Positions 30,459-43,195 of a stretch of DNA of 64,000 nt are shown piece after piece. The stretch covers positions 1,736,001 through 1,800,000 of the forward strand of contig JAHLKF010000001.1 of NCBI GenBank assembly GCA_025558075.1. Reading direction: 5' to 3'. The position numbers and the translations under genes were made by a program. This stretch comes from Gaertneriomyces semiglobifer. Taxonomy: Eukaryota; Chytridiomycota; Chytridiomycetes; Spizellomycetales; Spizellomycetaceae. Below the pieces are notes generated by a model. That model searched no databases, had not been told where the DNA came from, and was given only the letters and a program-made list of their open reading frames with translations. Position 1 is the stretch's first letter, and each line of letters starts with the position of its first letter.

Positions 30459-31480
30459 TCATGCAGTCAGACCGTCAGCATATTGAAAGTCTCCGTTGGC
30501 TTCATGCTCCGCCATATCTAATCCAACTAAGCAGCTCTCCTTTACCACATCGTCCGGATCATCGGCGAACTTCTTCAGTGCATCGAAACATTCCGGATGT
30601 GCGATGGAACCAAGTGCCTCTGCACACTCATGTCGGACCATACCAATTTCATTGGTGTTTGATAGGGAGGCTACAAGTGCTGGAATGGATGCGGGGTGTT
30701 GGAGTTGTCCAAAAACATAAGCTAAGCAAATCAAGAGTGAGTATGCGGAGCTGGTGACGAACACCATACCGTGGACTTACCAATCTCATGTCTGAACAAT
30801 GCACTATCGTCATGCAATCCGTCTGCTAAAGCGAGGACGGATTCCTCATCTCCGCGATTTCTCAATGCAAACATAGCCCGGTACCGGTCGAACAACGGTA
30901 ACGATGTGTCCAACAGTTGTTCCCTCAATGATTGCGTCGTTTGCTCTTTCTTCGCAGCGGTCGGAGGAGCGGGGTCAACAGATGAGTACTTGCTTGGGGC
31001 CTCAGGTGCTCCTGTCGCCTTTCTCTCCTGTTCATAGTGAATACGTGCAATGGCCAATTCACAAGTTTCACTGACACATCGTTCGGAATCCTTCAAGTAC
31101 TTCTCCAAAATGGGGAGGCAGTCTGTTTCTGCAATGGCGCCAAGGGCTTCCGCAGCTTCATGTCTGACCATGGGGTCCTCTGATTGGTCCTCCAATATAC
31201 GTTCCAAGTGTGAAATAGCGTGAGGATTACGCATTTGCCCGAGGACGTAGGCGAGCTCGTGTTTCAACAACGCCGAAGGGTCCGGGAACGTAAGCGCTAT
31301 GACATCGACGGCAGCACTTGTATTGAGGGATTTGAGTGTGAAGAGGGCACGGAAGCGCTTGTGAAGTGGGACATTGCCGGCAGTGTTGTGAAGAATGGCT
31401 GCCAGTCGGGAGTAGGTTTCGGGATCGTTCTTTGCTACCTCGAGGGTGCTGCTCATTCCCGAATCAAGTGATATTGTCAT
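30459..31480 (-). CDS. DOHH: deoxyhypusine hydroxylase (HEAT-repeat di-iron enzyme)
   Basis: Two exons (31480-30781 and 30721-30459) give 320 residues from the ATG at 31480. The four His-Glu iron-binding motifs are all present in HEAT repeats: KHELAYVLGQ, RHEAAEALGA, RHEIAYVFGQ (made across the intron) and RHECAEALGS. The two halves are separated by a Pro/Ala/Ser linker, as in yeast Lia1. The enzyme hydroxylates deoxyhypusine on eIF5A to give hypusine. Length is typical. The open frame extends upstream of this ATG but with low coding quality. Confidence 0.94.
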
Positions 31481-31862
31481 TTTTTGTGATTTCCGGTTCT
31501 TACTGTCGTTGTGTTCTATGTCAAAATGAATTCTTTTTGTCAAAGTTAAAAGTCGCCAAACCTTTTGACGCTGCGCGTTCCCACGGCAACAACGCGCTGA
31601 GTTCGATGGGCAGATGCCTTGACAGATACTCGCCCGGCTAAACAAGCGCAACATGACCTCGTCTCTCGGCGAACCTCCAACGCAAACTTGGGAAACGCCA
31701 GCCAGCGAGTGAGCGAGCGAATCTGGTGCTTTTTGTCCGAGGAATATCCAATCACTCATATGGGACTGACGATCGCGTAAGTTTGTTAACCGCTTAAGTG
31801 CATGTGCGTTTCCGGTGTCTGGGTCAAATTCTAATCTCTGGTCCCAAATTGCTCTCCAGAGT
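31481..31862. other. divergent promoter region, DOHH / acyltransferase
   Basis: About 380 bp between divergent start codons. Nothing specific was recognised. Confidence 0.4.
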
Positions 31863-33017
31863 ATGGCAACTAAAGCAGTAAAGAGGAGCGAGGCCACAAG
31901 CAGGCTCATGTCCCTCCTACTTCGACCTCATACTCCCGCGTTTGCTGCGGGAGCAGTCCTTTTCCTGATCCTATTCCGCCGCTCCAGTCGCTTCCGTTTT
32001 GTGGCACGAATGACTGGTTATATCATTGCTGTGGCAATTGCATGTCTTGTCGGTATCGCGTCGGCTCCGCTGATGTGGCTGATTGGGACTCCTGGTTATA
32101 TCAACTGGGTGGTTGCAAGAACCTTTGCTGTGGTTGGCCCGCTGTTCTCCGGCATGCGGTACAGGGTCATAGGAAACGAAAATATCACCAAGACGCCCTT
32201 ACCATGTGTGTACGTGGCAAACCATCAAAGCTCCCTCGATATCATTGGAATGTCGGTATCACTCGCGTTAGGCCCCATTGTATCTTCCTTTCTAACTAGT
32301 TTCCGTCATAGGGGCGCTGTATTGCCCAAAAATACTGTAGTTCTTGGAAAGAAGTCGATCAGATTTGTTCCTCTTTTAGGATGGTTCAGTGAGTGCCACT
32401 TGCCGCAATCTCGAACGGTCATCACATCAAGTGACCTTTACCTCATTAACTCCAGTGTGGGCTGCCAACAATGTCTTCATTGACCGGAAGAATCGAGGAT
32501 CAGCTATTGAAACTATGGCAAAGGTCGCGCAATACCTCAAGGAGCACACTGTATGTGTTTTGTGGGAGGCAGCAGTTTGTTGCCCGGCATCCATCTCACT
32601 TCCTTGCACAATTAGTATGCCTTATGGCTGTATCCAGAGGGGACCCGATCTCACCAGATCAACAACACTATGCTTCCTTTCAAGAAGGGAGCTTTCCACT
32701 TGGCAGTACAGGGGCAAATACCCATTGTGCCGATCGTGTTCTCCACTTACTACCCTTGCTACCATCAAAAGAAGTGGGTTTTCGAGCCAGGAGAAATCAC
32801 AATCAAAGGTACTACTGGATACGTATGCAGTTTCATTTCATATTGCTAACAAATGTGGACTTTTCCAGTGCTACCACCTATCCCGACCGTCGGCTTGAGA
32901 ACTGAAGACGTTGACGCTCTATTGGAGCGCACAAGAGATGCCATGGTCGAAGCGCTGAAAACAATAGAAACGAAACCGTTCGGGAAACTCCCGAGTTCCG
33001 CCACGAAGATAGACTAG
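31863..33017 (+). CDS. SLC1: 1-acyl-sn-glycerol-3-phosphate acyltransferase
   Basis: Five exons (31863-32251, 32300-32388, 32456-32550, 32616-32808, 32869-33017) give 304 residues. Two N-terminal hydrophobic segments precede the PlsC domain. The HX4D motif is NHQSSLD, the second block is GAVLPKNTVVLGKKSIRFVP followed by LLGWF, the third is VFIDRKNR and the fourth YPEGTRS. All are canonical for LPA acyltransferases that make phosphatidic acid at the ER or lipid droplet. The first donor is gtcggt directly after GGAAT; it is non-consensus but restores frame and alignment. The gene converges on YKT6. Confidence 0.9.
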
Positions 33018-33082
33018 GCATTTGCACCCATCATTGCATACACGCGTCAGTGAACCTTCAATATCCCTATTCAACCGTGGTG

Positions 33083-33778
33083 TTAACAAAGACTCTATCA
33101 AATAAAAGCGAAGAGATAAATCACTCACACAACAAGAGTTCGTTTTCTTTGCGGTCTTATAGAATGTTTTACTTGTACTGCTCAGCTCCTCACTTTTCGC
33201 AACCAGGTCATCCAGCTTCTCGCCTCGAGCCAACAAACTCTCCATTGTATTGTACATTACAATCTTTGTCTCATCCAACTCTCTCTGCACGCGCATGAAC
33301 GGGTCAGCAGATGCCGGGTCTTGCGACGAGGTGAGGTGAAGTTTGAGTTCAGGCCATTTTGTGGAAGCAACAACTGGGTTAAGCGTTGCCCAGCTGGTTT
33401 GGGGAAACTTTTCACGGAATTCATCAGAGAGTTTGTTGAGGAGACTGAACGCCGTGCGGGTAGGATAGTCAGGGGAGGTTATGAGGATAGTCGCAAGGCC
33501 CGACGGCAGGGTGTGGATATGTGCCAAGAAGTCTTACACGCGGTTGTTTCAGCAGGCCGAAGGGACAACTGGGCGATATAAACGCACTTACTGTTTTCCT
33601 CAATTTTGCTCCTCTGTCCCGCCTGCGTTCTTTGAACGACTGTCTTTGTAAAGAAGTTGATGAACTCGGTGATGCTCCCGCGTTGAAAGAATGAGAATGA
33701 CGACAGGTCTTGCTCAGAAGCCAGAATTCGAACCGGGTCGCCTTTCTCAGCGACCGCCATACAAAATACTTTGACCAT
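33083..33778 (-). CDS. YKT6: YKT6-type R-SNARE (longin domain, lipidated)
   Basis: The start is the ATG at 33778 (MVKVFCMAVAEKGD). Exon 1 gives the first half of the longin domain (FSFFQRGSITEFINFFTKTV). The second exon gives HIHTLPSGLATILITSPDYP, TRTAFSLLNKLSDEF and the R-SNARE helix (VQRELDETKIVMYNTMESLL, ARGEKLDDLVAKSEELSSTS), ending KTAKKTNSCC at 33129. The second Cys is the expected start of a CAAX box. The last exon is uncertain. A 34-nt intron to 33094 would give SLC and a stop (CSLC box); acceptors further on (62 or 71 nt) give only two residues. YKT6 cycles between cytosol and membranes by farnesylation and palmitoylation. Confidence 0.85.
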
Positions 33779-34504
33779 GGTGGGCTAACGAATATGGAGT
33801 ATGAATGAATGTATATGCGGGTAGATGGTTTCGTTCAGTTCAGTGTCGCTGGCTGCTTGGCTTTTCAGAACTGGTCGCCTGCCCCTGGCGCGGTTACGAG
33901 TTCCAAAGGCGGCATGCTGGTTATCGATATGCCATTAGTGCTTTTAGACGAAACGGCCGTTTGCGAACATAGAGTTAAAATGTTGTTTGCACACCTGAGG
34001 GCTCATGGTCAAAGGCAGATATGGAGCGTTTGTTGTTTTATGCTGGGAGGACCAGCTTGAGCTCCTGTTAAGGGATGTGTGGGCGCTCCATAAAGGCCTG
34101 TCTATGCCTATTGGAAACTCCTCGTGGAAAGGCTGTATCCATTCAGGACATATCCAAAAGTCTTCCATCACTTGTAAGAACTCTTTTATACAGCCTTCTG
34201 TGCATATCTTTGGAGCTGGTTCATCGGGAAAACGTAAATCTTGAAGAGTTGGGATGCGTGGGTGTCGTCAAACACTAAGATTTCAGCGTCACTCCAAAGA
34301 TAAGATGTTGAGTAGAGTGAAATAAGAATAAAAGGAATTCCCCATCCATTCAATAAAACCGGTCATCGTTCGCTCATCGTCCTCGCATGAACACGATTGC
34401 GGGTGTAAGCTTTGAAAGAAGATGAGCAGCTGTCCAGAACGCGATCAACATTTTTTGTTCATTCCCCATCAGTACACCGTGCAGAACTTTGGATGGGTAG
34501 CGCG
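33779..34504. other. divergent promoter region, YKT6 / HDA1-like
   Basis: About 725 bp between divergent start codons. Short frames are present (34005-34244 plus) but none is recognised. Confidence 0.4.
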
Positions 34505-37500
34505 ATGGACGAGGTAGGTGCCATGTCGTCTGTCCCAAATGCTGTTTGCCATTGCTGATTCCATTGGTTATTTTCATTCTAGGACCTGGATTACGGGAAT
34601 GGGTTTTTCACACAGACGTACCGTCTCGAACCTGAGATCCTGTCAGCGTACGTCTCGTGTTTCTCAGGATCTTTAACTGTGCAACTGCCATTTACTCTAT
34701 CATAAAGGGGACGGCTTATTGCTGAAGAGCCTGTGGATGTCGTAGACCTAGCGTTCAACTTCTCATCACAAGAATCTTCGGTTAGCGATGCTGGACGTAG
34801 CGTTGCTGCATCGGATACCGTTGCACCAAATGAAATTCCCTCTTCAAGAACACCGAAAGCTACGGGGCTTTGCTATGACCCGCGAATGTTGGCTCATCAC
34901 AACAAGTTTCATGGAAGTCTTGAAGAGTACCCGGAAAAGCCTGATCGAATAAAGCATGCTTATGACCACTTACGGGACTTGGGCTACCTGGATCGCTTTG
35001 AAACAATAAATGCCGAGCTTGCAAGGACGGACGATTTGAGCTTGGTTCACACGACGCAACACATACAGGACATCACTGAAACGGCTGCCATGAGTGAGGA
35101 ACAGCTGCGTAAACATACGAATCAAAGATATAATGATGTATATTTTTCTACTGAGACCTCGTATGTTGCGCGGCTGAGCTGCGGAGGAGCCATTGCAACC
35201 TGCGAAGCGATCTGGGAACGTAGAGTTCGGAATGGGCTAGCGCTCATAAGACCACCCGGACATCACGCTGAAACACACCAGGCCATGGGATTTTGTATAT
35301 ATAATAACGTTTCGGTGGCGACAAAAGTTATGCAAAAAAGACATGGTGTCGAGAGAATCATGATTCTTGATTGGGATATCCATCATGGTGCGTGCACTCC
35401 TGGCGTATGGTCTCGTATTCATTGAATCTCACAGTCCTTCGCAGGAAACGGAACGCAGCAAGCTTTCTACGATGACCCGAATGTACTCTACGTATCTTTA
35501 CATCGGTACGAGAATGGGACGTTCTTTCCAGGAATGATTATCGGCAACGCGGCGCACATTGGCGGGCCAGGTGCTGAAGGCCGGAATGTGAATATACCAT
35601 GGCCTTGTGCCGGAATGGGAGATGCGGATTACATATATGCTTTTCGGCGTTTGATAATGCCGATTGCGCACGAGTTCTCCCCGGAACTCGTTATCATTAG
35701 CGCTGGCTTTGATGCAGCAAAGGATGATCCTTTGGGAAATTGTAAGGTCACTCCCGCGGGCTATGCCCACATGACCTACATGCTGCAGAGCCTTGCTTGT
35801 GGGCGACTGGCAGTTTGCCTGGAAGGAGGTTACAACCTGAAAGCTACTACCAAGTCCGTTGGTGCCGTTGCAGGAGTACTCCTCGGTGAGATTCCGCCTC
35901 CTCTGCGTGTATCTTCTGGCCCAACAGCAGCGGCCGTCGATACGATCAATGATGTATTAGCAAGGCACAGCGCATACTGGAAGTCCCTGTACCCCATACA
36001 CATTCAAGAATCTAAACTCGATGCGTTGGCGATGATCAAGCGTGAGATGAGCGGTGTGCTTGCTTTGTATCGCACGGCGCTTCTTACTTCGACCTACAAT
36101 CTCAAGTCCTACGAGGTCATGGATCGCGACCTGAAGGACCGGTTTGTTGGACAAATTCATGTCAGCAAAAATGTCACTAGCCACAATGGGCTCGTTTACA
36201 TATTTGTTCATCCAAGCTGGTCCGACGTTCGAGGGTGTACAAAAGCATTCAACGTCGTAGATATCGGAAGATCATTCATTAATGATGAGACAGGGTCATA
36301 CATTGACCAAATTCTGCGAAATCGACATGCGATAATTGATGTTGACGTCGATGAAAAGTCGATGAACGAGCACGACGTGGAACACTTAACCAAAGAAATC
36401 GTCAAGTACGTATGGGATGAGATTGGGTCAAAGTCCGTGGGCCGGTTCATTCTGCTGGGAGCTGGTGTCGGCGCATCTGGGATTGCGACTCTCGTCTCAA
36501 CGCGATCATCTCTACGACGGAGAGCGGTCTGCGCTGTTCAATATGCGACGACGAAACCCCCGGCGGTTGCAGAAACCGCTGCAGATTGGTATGCTAGTCA
36601 CAGTCGTGTATATATGCATGCAGAGCATCCGCTAGGACAGGAGCTGAGCAGCCCTCCAAATTGTGGGAATTGGTTTTCCGCTGGACCGGAACCAAAACGA
36701 CCGCCGCTAGAAGCGTTGCTTGCGTCGGTGAGGTGGCATACATGGCAGTACATCGCTAAAAGCTTGGGAAGACTGTATCTCCGAACGTTACAAGTTGAAG
36801 ATGGACGAGAGACAAGCCCCAGTGTCATGAGTGAGGAGAGTAATTTCACTGCGGATAGCGCAGGAAATTTTAGGAAGCACCGGTCTCCCATGTCGAAAAC
36901 GGTGGAAATCATTATCAATCGGCCGAAGCGACAAAAGCGCAGAGAAGGCCCGGACATGTCCGTTGACTGGGAACATGGCACCGATGCTAGGGACATCACC
37001 GATGGCCAAAATGATTATGTGCTTGTTTCCACATCTCCGCTCTCTCGCATCAAGTGGAGTCCTAATATCACCTCCGCCGGCGGGTTGCCCTCAATTGAAG
37101 CACTCAATCCGGTTTCATCGCGGCCGCCAGCAACGAGCTCCATTTCTGCAATCGGCTTCGCCGTTGACAGCTCGAATTATACCCAACCTTCAACTGCAAA
37201 TGGCCGCTTTCAGATCACTGAAGATGACATCATCAGTGAGGTGGATAACGACGACCTAGAATTCGTTGGGAGCCAGGAAAGCGTAGGACCGATATTCAAC
37301 GTCAACAGTTTTTTCCATGATTCTGAAGATATGGAACTGCGAAAGGCACGCGATTCCTTCCTGTCCGCTCATCGGGGTGACAATGACATTGAGACGTTCG
37401 GGGCGGAATCTGCTCTTCCCAAGATCGAGAAAGCGGGTAACATTGGACTTGAACCTATCTCGATTCAACCAAAACCAATGGGTGCCAATGGCAATGTGCC

Positions 37501-37603
37501 TTTGAGTGGTTCGGCACAATGGTTCCCATATGTCGAGAAAAACATTGTGCTCGCTGCCGTTAATGACGTGGAAAGCGAGGATGAGTTAACGAGAGGCGGA
37601 TGA
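34505..37603 (+). CDS. HDA1: class II histone deacetylase (Hda1/Clr3 type) with Arb2-like region
   Basis: Four exons (34505-34513, 34583-34647, 34708-35387, 35445-37603) give 970 residues; the first exon encodes only MDE. The deacetylase domain has TGLCYDPRMLAHHNKF, HPE-type EEYPEKPDRI, ALIRPPGHHAE with the His pair, ILDWDIHHGNGTQ with zinc ligands, LYVSLHRYENGTFFPG, ISAGFDAAKDDPLG and LEGGYNL. These define class II. After it comes a domain of about 250 residues containing VFVHPSWSDVRGCTKAFNVV and FILLGAGVGASGIATLV, which fits the Arb2 domain fused to fungal Hda1/Clr3. The last 200 or so residues are acidic and Ser-rich, likely disordered. Role: nuclear histone deacetylation and silencing. 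Confidence 0.92.
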
Positions 37604-37968
37604 GCAATGTCCTCGAGGCGTTCAATTCACCGAGACCAATAAGCACCGCAAGTGGGTTTCATGGAAATACCTGTGAAGGCAGTAGCTACCGCGAAAATAC
37701 TCTGGTTCAGAATGGCCTAACAAAAGATGAACAAGTTGGCTCGACAGCAGAACTGTCACCTTGAGGGCAGCGTTGCTCTTGATGACGCACAACATTTTAG
37801 AGTTCACCAGAGGGTCGTCCCCGCAGGAGCTTGAAAAAGGATGTAACTAAAATGCTCGATTCTGGGCCAGTACGATCTTTTGGTGTCCTGTTACACCGGA
37901 TTCCTTTGGAATCCCTTACTTATATACATGTGGCGTACTAGCTTACGCATATGCTTGCTATGATATCC
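37604..37968. other. intergenic, convergent 3' ends
   Basis: About 365 bp between convergent HDA1-like and TFIIIA-like genes. Nothing else was seen. Confidence 0.45.
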
Positions 37969-39547
37969 CTATTTGTGACCTTCTGCACCTATGTTGTCAG
38001 CTGGGGTTGACCCATCAACTCCAGTTTTCATAAAAAAACCTATTTCGTCACTTGTACCAGCTGCTGGGACCAGACTCGTACCATGATGAAGACTTTGCAA
38101 ATGCCGCCGCAAGTCGTACTCACGGCGGAACTTGTACAGGCACCCCTCGACGGTGCATGATAGGCGACGACCGGTATCAGAACTGGCATAATCATGGCCG
38201 GTAAGTAATTGAAGCACATCGGGCCGTGGAATCCTATCTTTGCGCTGTTTCCGTTGCACCGGCCCCTATGAATGAAATTAGTCAGCCCGTCTCAGCTGAT
38301 GAATTTTGCGAGCCAGTCCTAGCGTACCTCATGAGTCCGATGATGCCGTACCAACAAATGCTTGTGGGCAAACAAGGCTTCGCAACCGGTGTGTTCACAT
38401 TGGAACGGCTTTAGTTGTTGATGCGCTGTACGAACGTGGACCTCTTTAATTTTGTCCTGGGTTCAAGTAGCAGCGTTAGTCAAGCGAGTGCCAGACATGC
38501 TTACAAGGAGTACATACGCTGGTGAACGCTTTCCCGCATCCTTCCCATTCGCAAGGAAACATCTCTCTCTCCACGTCGTGGATTCTCAAATGGTCCTTCA
38601 AAACATCTGTTCTGGCAAACGTTTTTCGACAAACGTAACAACAAATCTTATGTTCGGCCTTAATATGCGCTCGAAGCTGGGTCCACTTATTAAACGTTTG
38701 TGTGCAGTCAATGTGCCCACACGAGTACCGCGGTTCTGACGAGTGTACTAATCGGTGCTGCTTCAGTTTCTGATTGGTCGGAAAGGACTTGTCGCAATTT
38801 GGGGCATCACAAGGGTAAGGCTTCTTGCCTACGTGAGCGCAAATATGCTTTCGCAATTGAGTATGTTTCGCAAACGACTCTTGACAACCGTCGTGGGTGC
38901 ACTGGTACAAGAGGAAGTAAGTTATAAGGATCTTCCTCAATTACCGCTGCTAACATTTACCTGAAACGGTCTTGGGGTTGTGTGTACTTTGGTATGTCGG
39001 TTCATATGGTATTGACTAGCAAAAGCCTTTTCACATCCATCATAATCACATCGGAACGGTCGGCGCTCTTCCAATGCAGATGCATGGACAAGGGCATGCC
39101 GCGCAAGGTGTTCCGAGCGCACATATCGCTTTCCGCATTCAGGGAAGCTGCAAACAAACGGACGCTTTGTTGCACATAATTAGCAAATAGCTTCGGTCTT
39201 TATGACACTCTAACTGCAACAATCATACCCACCTCGTTGGTATGAGTGAGGGCATGCCTGGCAAGCTTCGACGCCTTTTTGAACGTCCTTCCACAGTCGT
39301 TGTGCTGGCAAATAAACTGACGAACGGAGGAGTCGAAGGTATCCAGCTTAGTTGCCGTTGGTGAAAGACATGGTCGTTTCGCTACATTAGGGCATGCGGA
39401 GTCCGGTGGAGGTCTCTTTCTTGTGAAGACTGGAATTTCAACCACAACCTGCTTCGCTGGGCCAGAATCCTGCACAAAGTGGGATATCCCATTGATGGAT
39501 ATAGAAGCAGAGTAGGCAGTCCTCTGCGATAGTACCGCCATGGCCAT
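37969..39547 (-). CDS. GTF3A: TFIIIA-like multi-C2H2 zinc-finger protein
   Basis: Several exons. The first ATG in frame is at 39547. About ten C2H2 fingers in TFIIIA style (CxxxxC-x12-H-x3-4-H) are visible: FICQHNDCGRTF, FVCSFPECGKRY, FRCDYDGCEKAF, CTHDGCQESF, YPCDAPNCDKSF, YSCGHIDCTQTF, a shorter ICCYVCRKTF, FPCEWEGCGKAF, FQCEHTGCEALF and LSCTVEGCLYKF. The Lys-rich stretch QRKQRKDRI precedes the last finger. Nine fingers plus an extra far C-terminal one fit fungal TFIIIA, which binds the 5S rRNA gene and 5S RNA. Introns interrupt at or just after finger boundaries. Divergent from TRM61. Confidence 0.85.
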
Positions 39548-39722
39548 CACCGGCCCCGCCCAAATGAATGCTTTACCTCACTACTTGTCAATACGCTGGA
39601 GCTTTTGATGGGAATCGTTTTTGATGCAAACGTGTTATCGGTAACACATTTGAGGAATTGTTTTTGTCCCAACGAAAATCGCGGGGTTTCTGCAATCGTC
39701 GAACGAAAGATATCACCCGAGG

Positions 39723-40863
39723 ATGAGCGCATCGAATCTATCTGTGGAACTGAAGCCTACGATGGAGGGAACCGAGTCGGAAGCACCGTCAAATACAAAC
39801 GGTGCCGTTACCGCGTTACCGACGTTCAGGGTTTTGACGGATGCGATAGCTGTCGGAGACACAGTTGCTGTATATGTGGTATGCATACTGAGTGTGAGCG
39901 TAGGATGAATTATGCGCCTTTCTGATTTCTCGGCGCTCTTGATAGGGGCCGCGAAATATCACCTTCTTCAGAATAACGCCCGGTGCGAAATGGTCAAACA
40001 CGTACGGCACTTTCCTTCATGATTCTATAATCGGCAAACCCTGGGGATTTAAGCTCCCAGCACAGAACGGACGAGGCTTTGTGTATCTTCTTCGTCCGAC
40101 GCCGGAGCTTTGGACGTCAGGTCTACCTCATCGCACGCAAATCCTGTACCAACCTGACATCTCCCTGGTTAGCATGTATCTGGATCTTCGCCCTGGTGTC
40201 AAGATGATTGAATCCGGCACAGGGTCAGGGTCATTTTCTCACTCAATTGCCCGCACCATTGCACCGACGGGACGATTGTATTCTTTTGAATACAATGAGC
40301 ATAGATATCACCAGGCGCTGGAAGAATTCAAGAACCATGGGTGGGGAGACTTGATTACCCTTCAACATCGGGATGTGTGCAAGAATGGGTTTGGATTGAG
40401 TGGTGTAGTGGATGCGGTGTTCTTAGACCTGCCCGCGCCATGGGAGGCTCTACCAGCGGCTAAAGAAGCGCTGAAGACGAACAAGTCAGGAAAGGTGTGC
40501 TGTTTCAGCCCGTGCATAGAGCAAGTTACCAGGACGTGTGAGACCCTAAAAGAGCTGGGATTTATTGGTATGTGGTTGACTTGGCTGTTGGCCTGCAGCA
40601 GGTGTAATTAACGAATAATGTTTGCAGAAATACGGATGTTTGAAGTGCTTAGTCGCGCATACGAGGTCTCTCATAATGAAACCAAACCGTATCCGAAACT
40701 TGGAGAGAAACAGGCCTTCACTCAGAAAGTGTCAAAGAAGAAGCGCAAAGCGGAACTCGAAGATGACGAGGATGCTATTATTGTGACAAAGCCAGAGCGG
40801 GAATCGCGGGGGCACACTTCATATTTAACCTTTGCGACTCTATTACCTCGAGATACGGATTGA
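39723..40863 (+). CDS. TRM61: tRNA (adenine-58-N1)-methyltransferase catalytic subunit
   Basis: Exon 1 runs 39723-39878 (through GDTVAVYV). The second begins at the GGG after the acceptor near 39948 and reads GPRNITFFRITPGAKWSNTYG, GKPWGFKLPAQNGRGFVYLL, RPTPELWTSGLPHRTQILYQ and PDISLVSMYLDL. The SAM-binding motif is IESGTGSGSFSHSI, then GRLYSFEYNEHRYHQALEEF and the Asp-Leu-Pro motif VFLDLPAPW. A final exon from about 40628 carries EIRMFEVLSRAYEV and a Lys-rich tail. This is Trm61/Gcd14, which with Trm6 methylates A58 in tRNAs. The divergent gap to the TFIIIA-like gene is only 175 bp. Confidence 0.92.
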
Positions 40864-41066
40864 GCAGTGTGTAAGAGCAAATAGAGAGCTATATCTGCTA
40901 CACATAATATGGATGGTTCGCAAGGGCATCTTGGTCTCCCGACAGCATCCTGATGCCTGGGAAGCAGTCACTGATAACGTGTAACAACGAGCTATGTTCT
41001 CAGACGTGGTTACCAGACTTTACCATACCGAGCCAGCAGCGTGGCATGCGCAATCAAAATTGCTAA

Positions 41067-42975
41067 TTACAGGATTATACATTCGCCATTTGGTTGGGTG
41101 GCCACCGTTCCTTCACCGTGGCTCCCACTTTCCCCATGCCTGCCCGTCCCTTCAGCGCCAACAGCAGCCATGCCGGCTCCGTTGACATTTTGCAGTGTCA
41201 TGATCTTCTGATACTCCTCTGCCCCTCTTTCCCGACTATTATCCCGTGCTTTTCGCTTCACTTCTTTAGGAAAATATAGCTTGATTAAGTTCATGCGTGC
41301 AATATCCAGCTGATCGGCATTGGCGGTAGCGACCGCATCGTGATGCCTGCAAATGGGACAGTGTCGAACATGTCGCGCTTGAGCTTTAACCAAGCAGCGG
41401 ACGCAGAATATGTGGCCGCACACGAGACGAATTGGTTTCCAATATACGTCCTGGCAAATCGGACAGAGATGGTCGTCTGGTTGTGGTATGACTGTAGTTA
41501 AGCGTTCCTAATGAATTGAAGATAATCAGCAATCCGTTGATACGCGTTGTAAATTGAACTTGGCAACTGACCTGAATAGAGAATATCAACACCCGCGCGA
41601 TGCTCCCCGCAAAAAATGATTGTGTTTCAAGAAACTCTGTGAAACCACGGCTGGCGGTCAACTGAGTCCTCTTATCGTGCTTCTTCAAGATTTTCCGGAC
41701 AGCGGTGTGATTGATCTCGTCAAATTGCTTCACAGCCAACATCTCATGGTTCATTCTCAAAAACGTTTGCAACGCCAGCGTTGATCCGGGTGATCTGAAT
41801 TGCGCTCGTATTGACGTCTGTACAATCTCTTGGAAGCTCAACAATTGCTCGCGCGCGGACTCCATCGGTCGGTCCTTGAAACCACGCACAAACCATATCT
41901 GTTGTTGTAGATACAATGAGAGGACCTCTCTCCAGACATACATGTCCTTGCTATAGGGAGAGGCAGCCGTAACGAGGTACGATGACAACTCGTCCATGCG
42001 ACGGTGAAACTCGTCTTTCAGATTAGCTTCAAACTGCGCAATGGAGTTCACCGCAGTTGCCAGATCATGAAAAAACTGATGATCCGTCTTTAGAAAGAGC
42101 TTGATCACGCTTCCACCAGGTGACTCTACTGCCGTGAATGAACCGCGCGGTGAGGAGATCGAGTTGATGTTCATCAATGCATCGGCTTTGATACAAAGCG
42201 TCCGTCGCGCAGACGGTCGTCCAAGCTGGCTGCCCGAGACGGCGCTAGAAGGTGAGGTCGAGAAATCAGATACGGTGGAAAACGATGAAGGTGACAGTAA
42301 AGGTGAAGAAACTGGCGATGTGGAAAGGTGGTTGTCGGTTGAAGCAGCGGATTTGCATGGAATAGGAATGGGCTCACTAGCTTCTACCACGGCCTCTGGT
42401 GCCAACAATGGCACCTGGCCGGAATCGTCCTCGATGTGAAATGTGGGTCTTGACCGTCGTCGTGGCGCAAGGTGTATTCTCACTGACCCTGAAGTGGCCG
42501 ATGTGTGTTCCACTTCAAACGACATTCCTTCTTCCTCCTCTTCCTGCTCTTCAAGTAGGAGTGATTGTAACGATAGGTTCGACGGCTTTTTGCTTGGTGG
42601 TCTAAATGTCTCGTCGTCGTCTTGAGGGAAATCGACCGCTTCCGACGAACGGGCAACGGCTTCTGCCTCTGTTGCTTCAGGGAGTTCTTCAATGTCAGGT
42701 AAAGTGCCACTTGTTTCATCGGCAAGGTTAATCATCACGAATGGTTCCAAGTTGTCTGCCGAGCCGCCCAGAAAGTATTCGACAGTACAGTGCCGGACGA
42801 CTTTGGCACCGGATTCGCCTCCCGCATCATCCGCCTGTTCGGTCACCAAAATGCCTTTCTCTTCAAGCTCTTCAACAATTCTTCGGATAGACTTCTTCAG
42901 GGCTTTGTATTGAAAAGCTGGCCAATGAGACGGTAGCTCTCTATAGGCTTCGGTATATTGCTTGGCGAACTTCAT
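41067..42975 (-). CDS. SPX-domain RING-type E3 ubiquitin ligase
   Basis: Two exons, joined at about 41571/41512 with the sequence SIQ|ERLTTVIPQPDDH. The N-terminus MKFAKQYTEAYRELPSHWPA, FQYKALKKSIRRI opens an SPX domain. The second SPX part lies after a long Ser/acidic insert: FFHDLATAVNSIAQFEANLK and then VKQFDEINHTAVRKILKKHDK, whose lysines form the inositol-polyphosphate site in this family. The C-terminal RING is canonical C3HC4: CPICQDVYWKPIRLVCGHIF then CVRCL and CPICR. The SPX-plus-RING layout is known from plant NLA and fungal homologues and suggests phosphate-sensing ubiquitin transfer. The target is unknown. Confidence 0.87.
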
Positions 42976-43195
42976 TCTTGCACGCTTGTACAGGTACTAT
43001 GATTTTGCGGTAGTCTGTAATACACACATAATGCGTTAGGGGAATCGCTAATCTCTCCGTGAAATCCGAACGGTTCTATATAACTTGTGATATCCTTTCA
43101 ACTTGTCGTCGGGGTCAGGAGTGTCAACCTCTCAACTTTGAGAAACGCGCACGTTGAGTTGCCAGCAGACCGGCGGGCGACTGAAACGGAAACCG

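Noticed and set aside
31481..31909. Upstream extension of the deoxyhypusine hydroxylase frame
   Set aside because: Low coding quality, and the protein from the ATG at 31480 already matches the family length.
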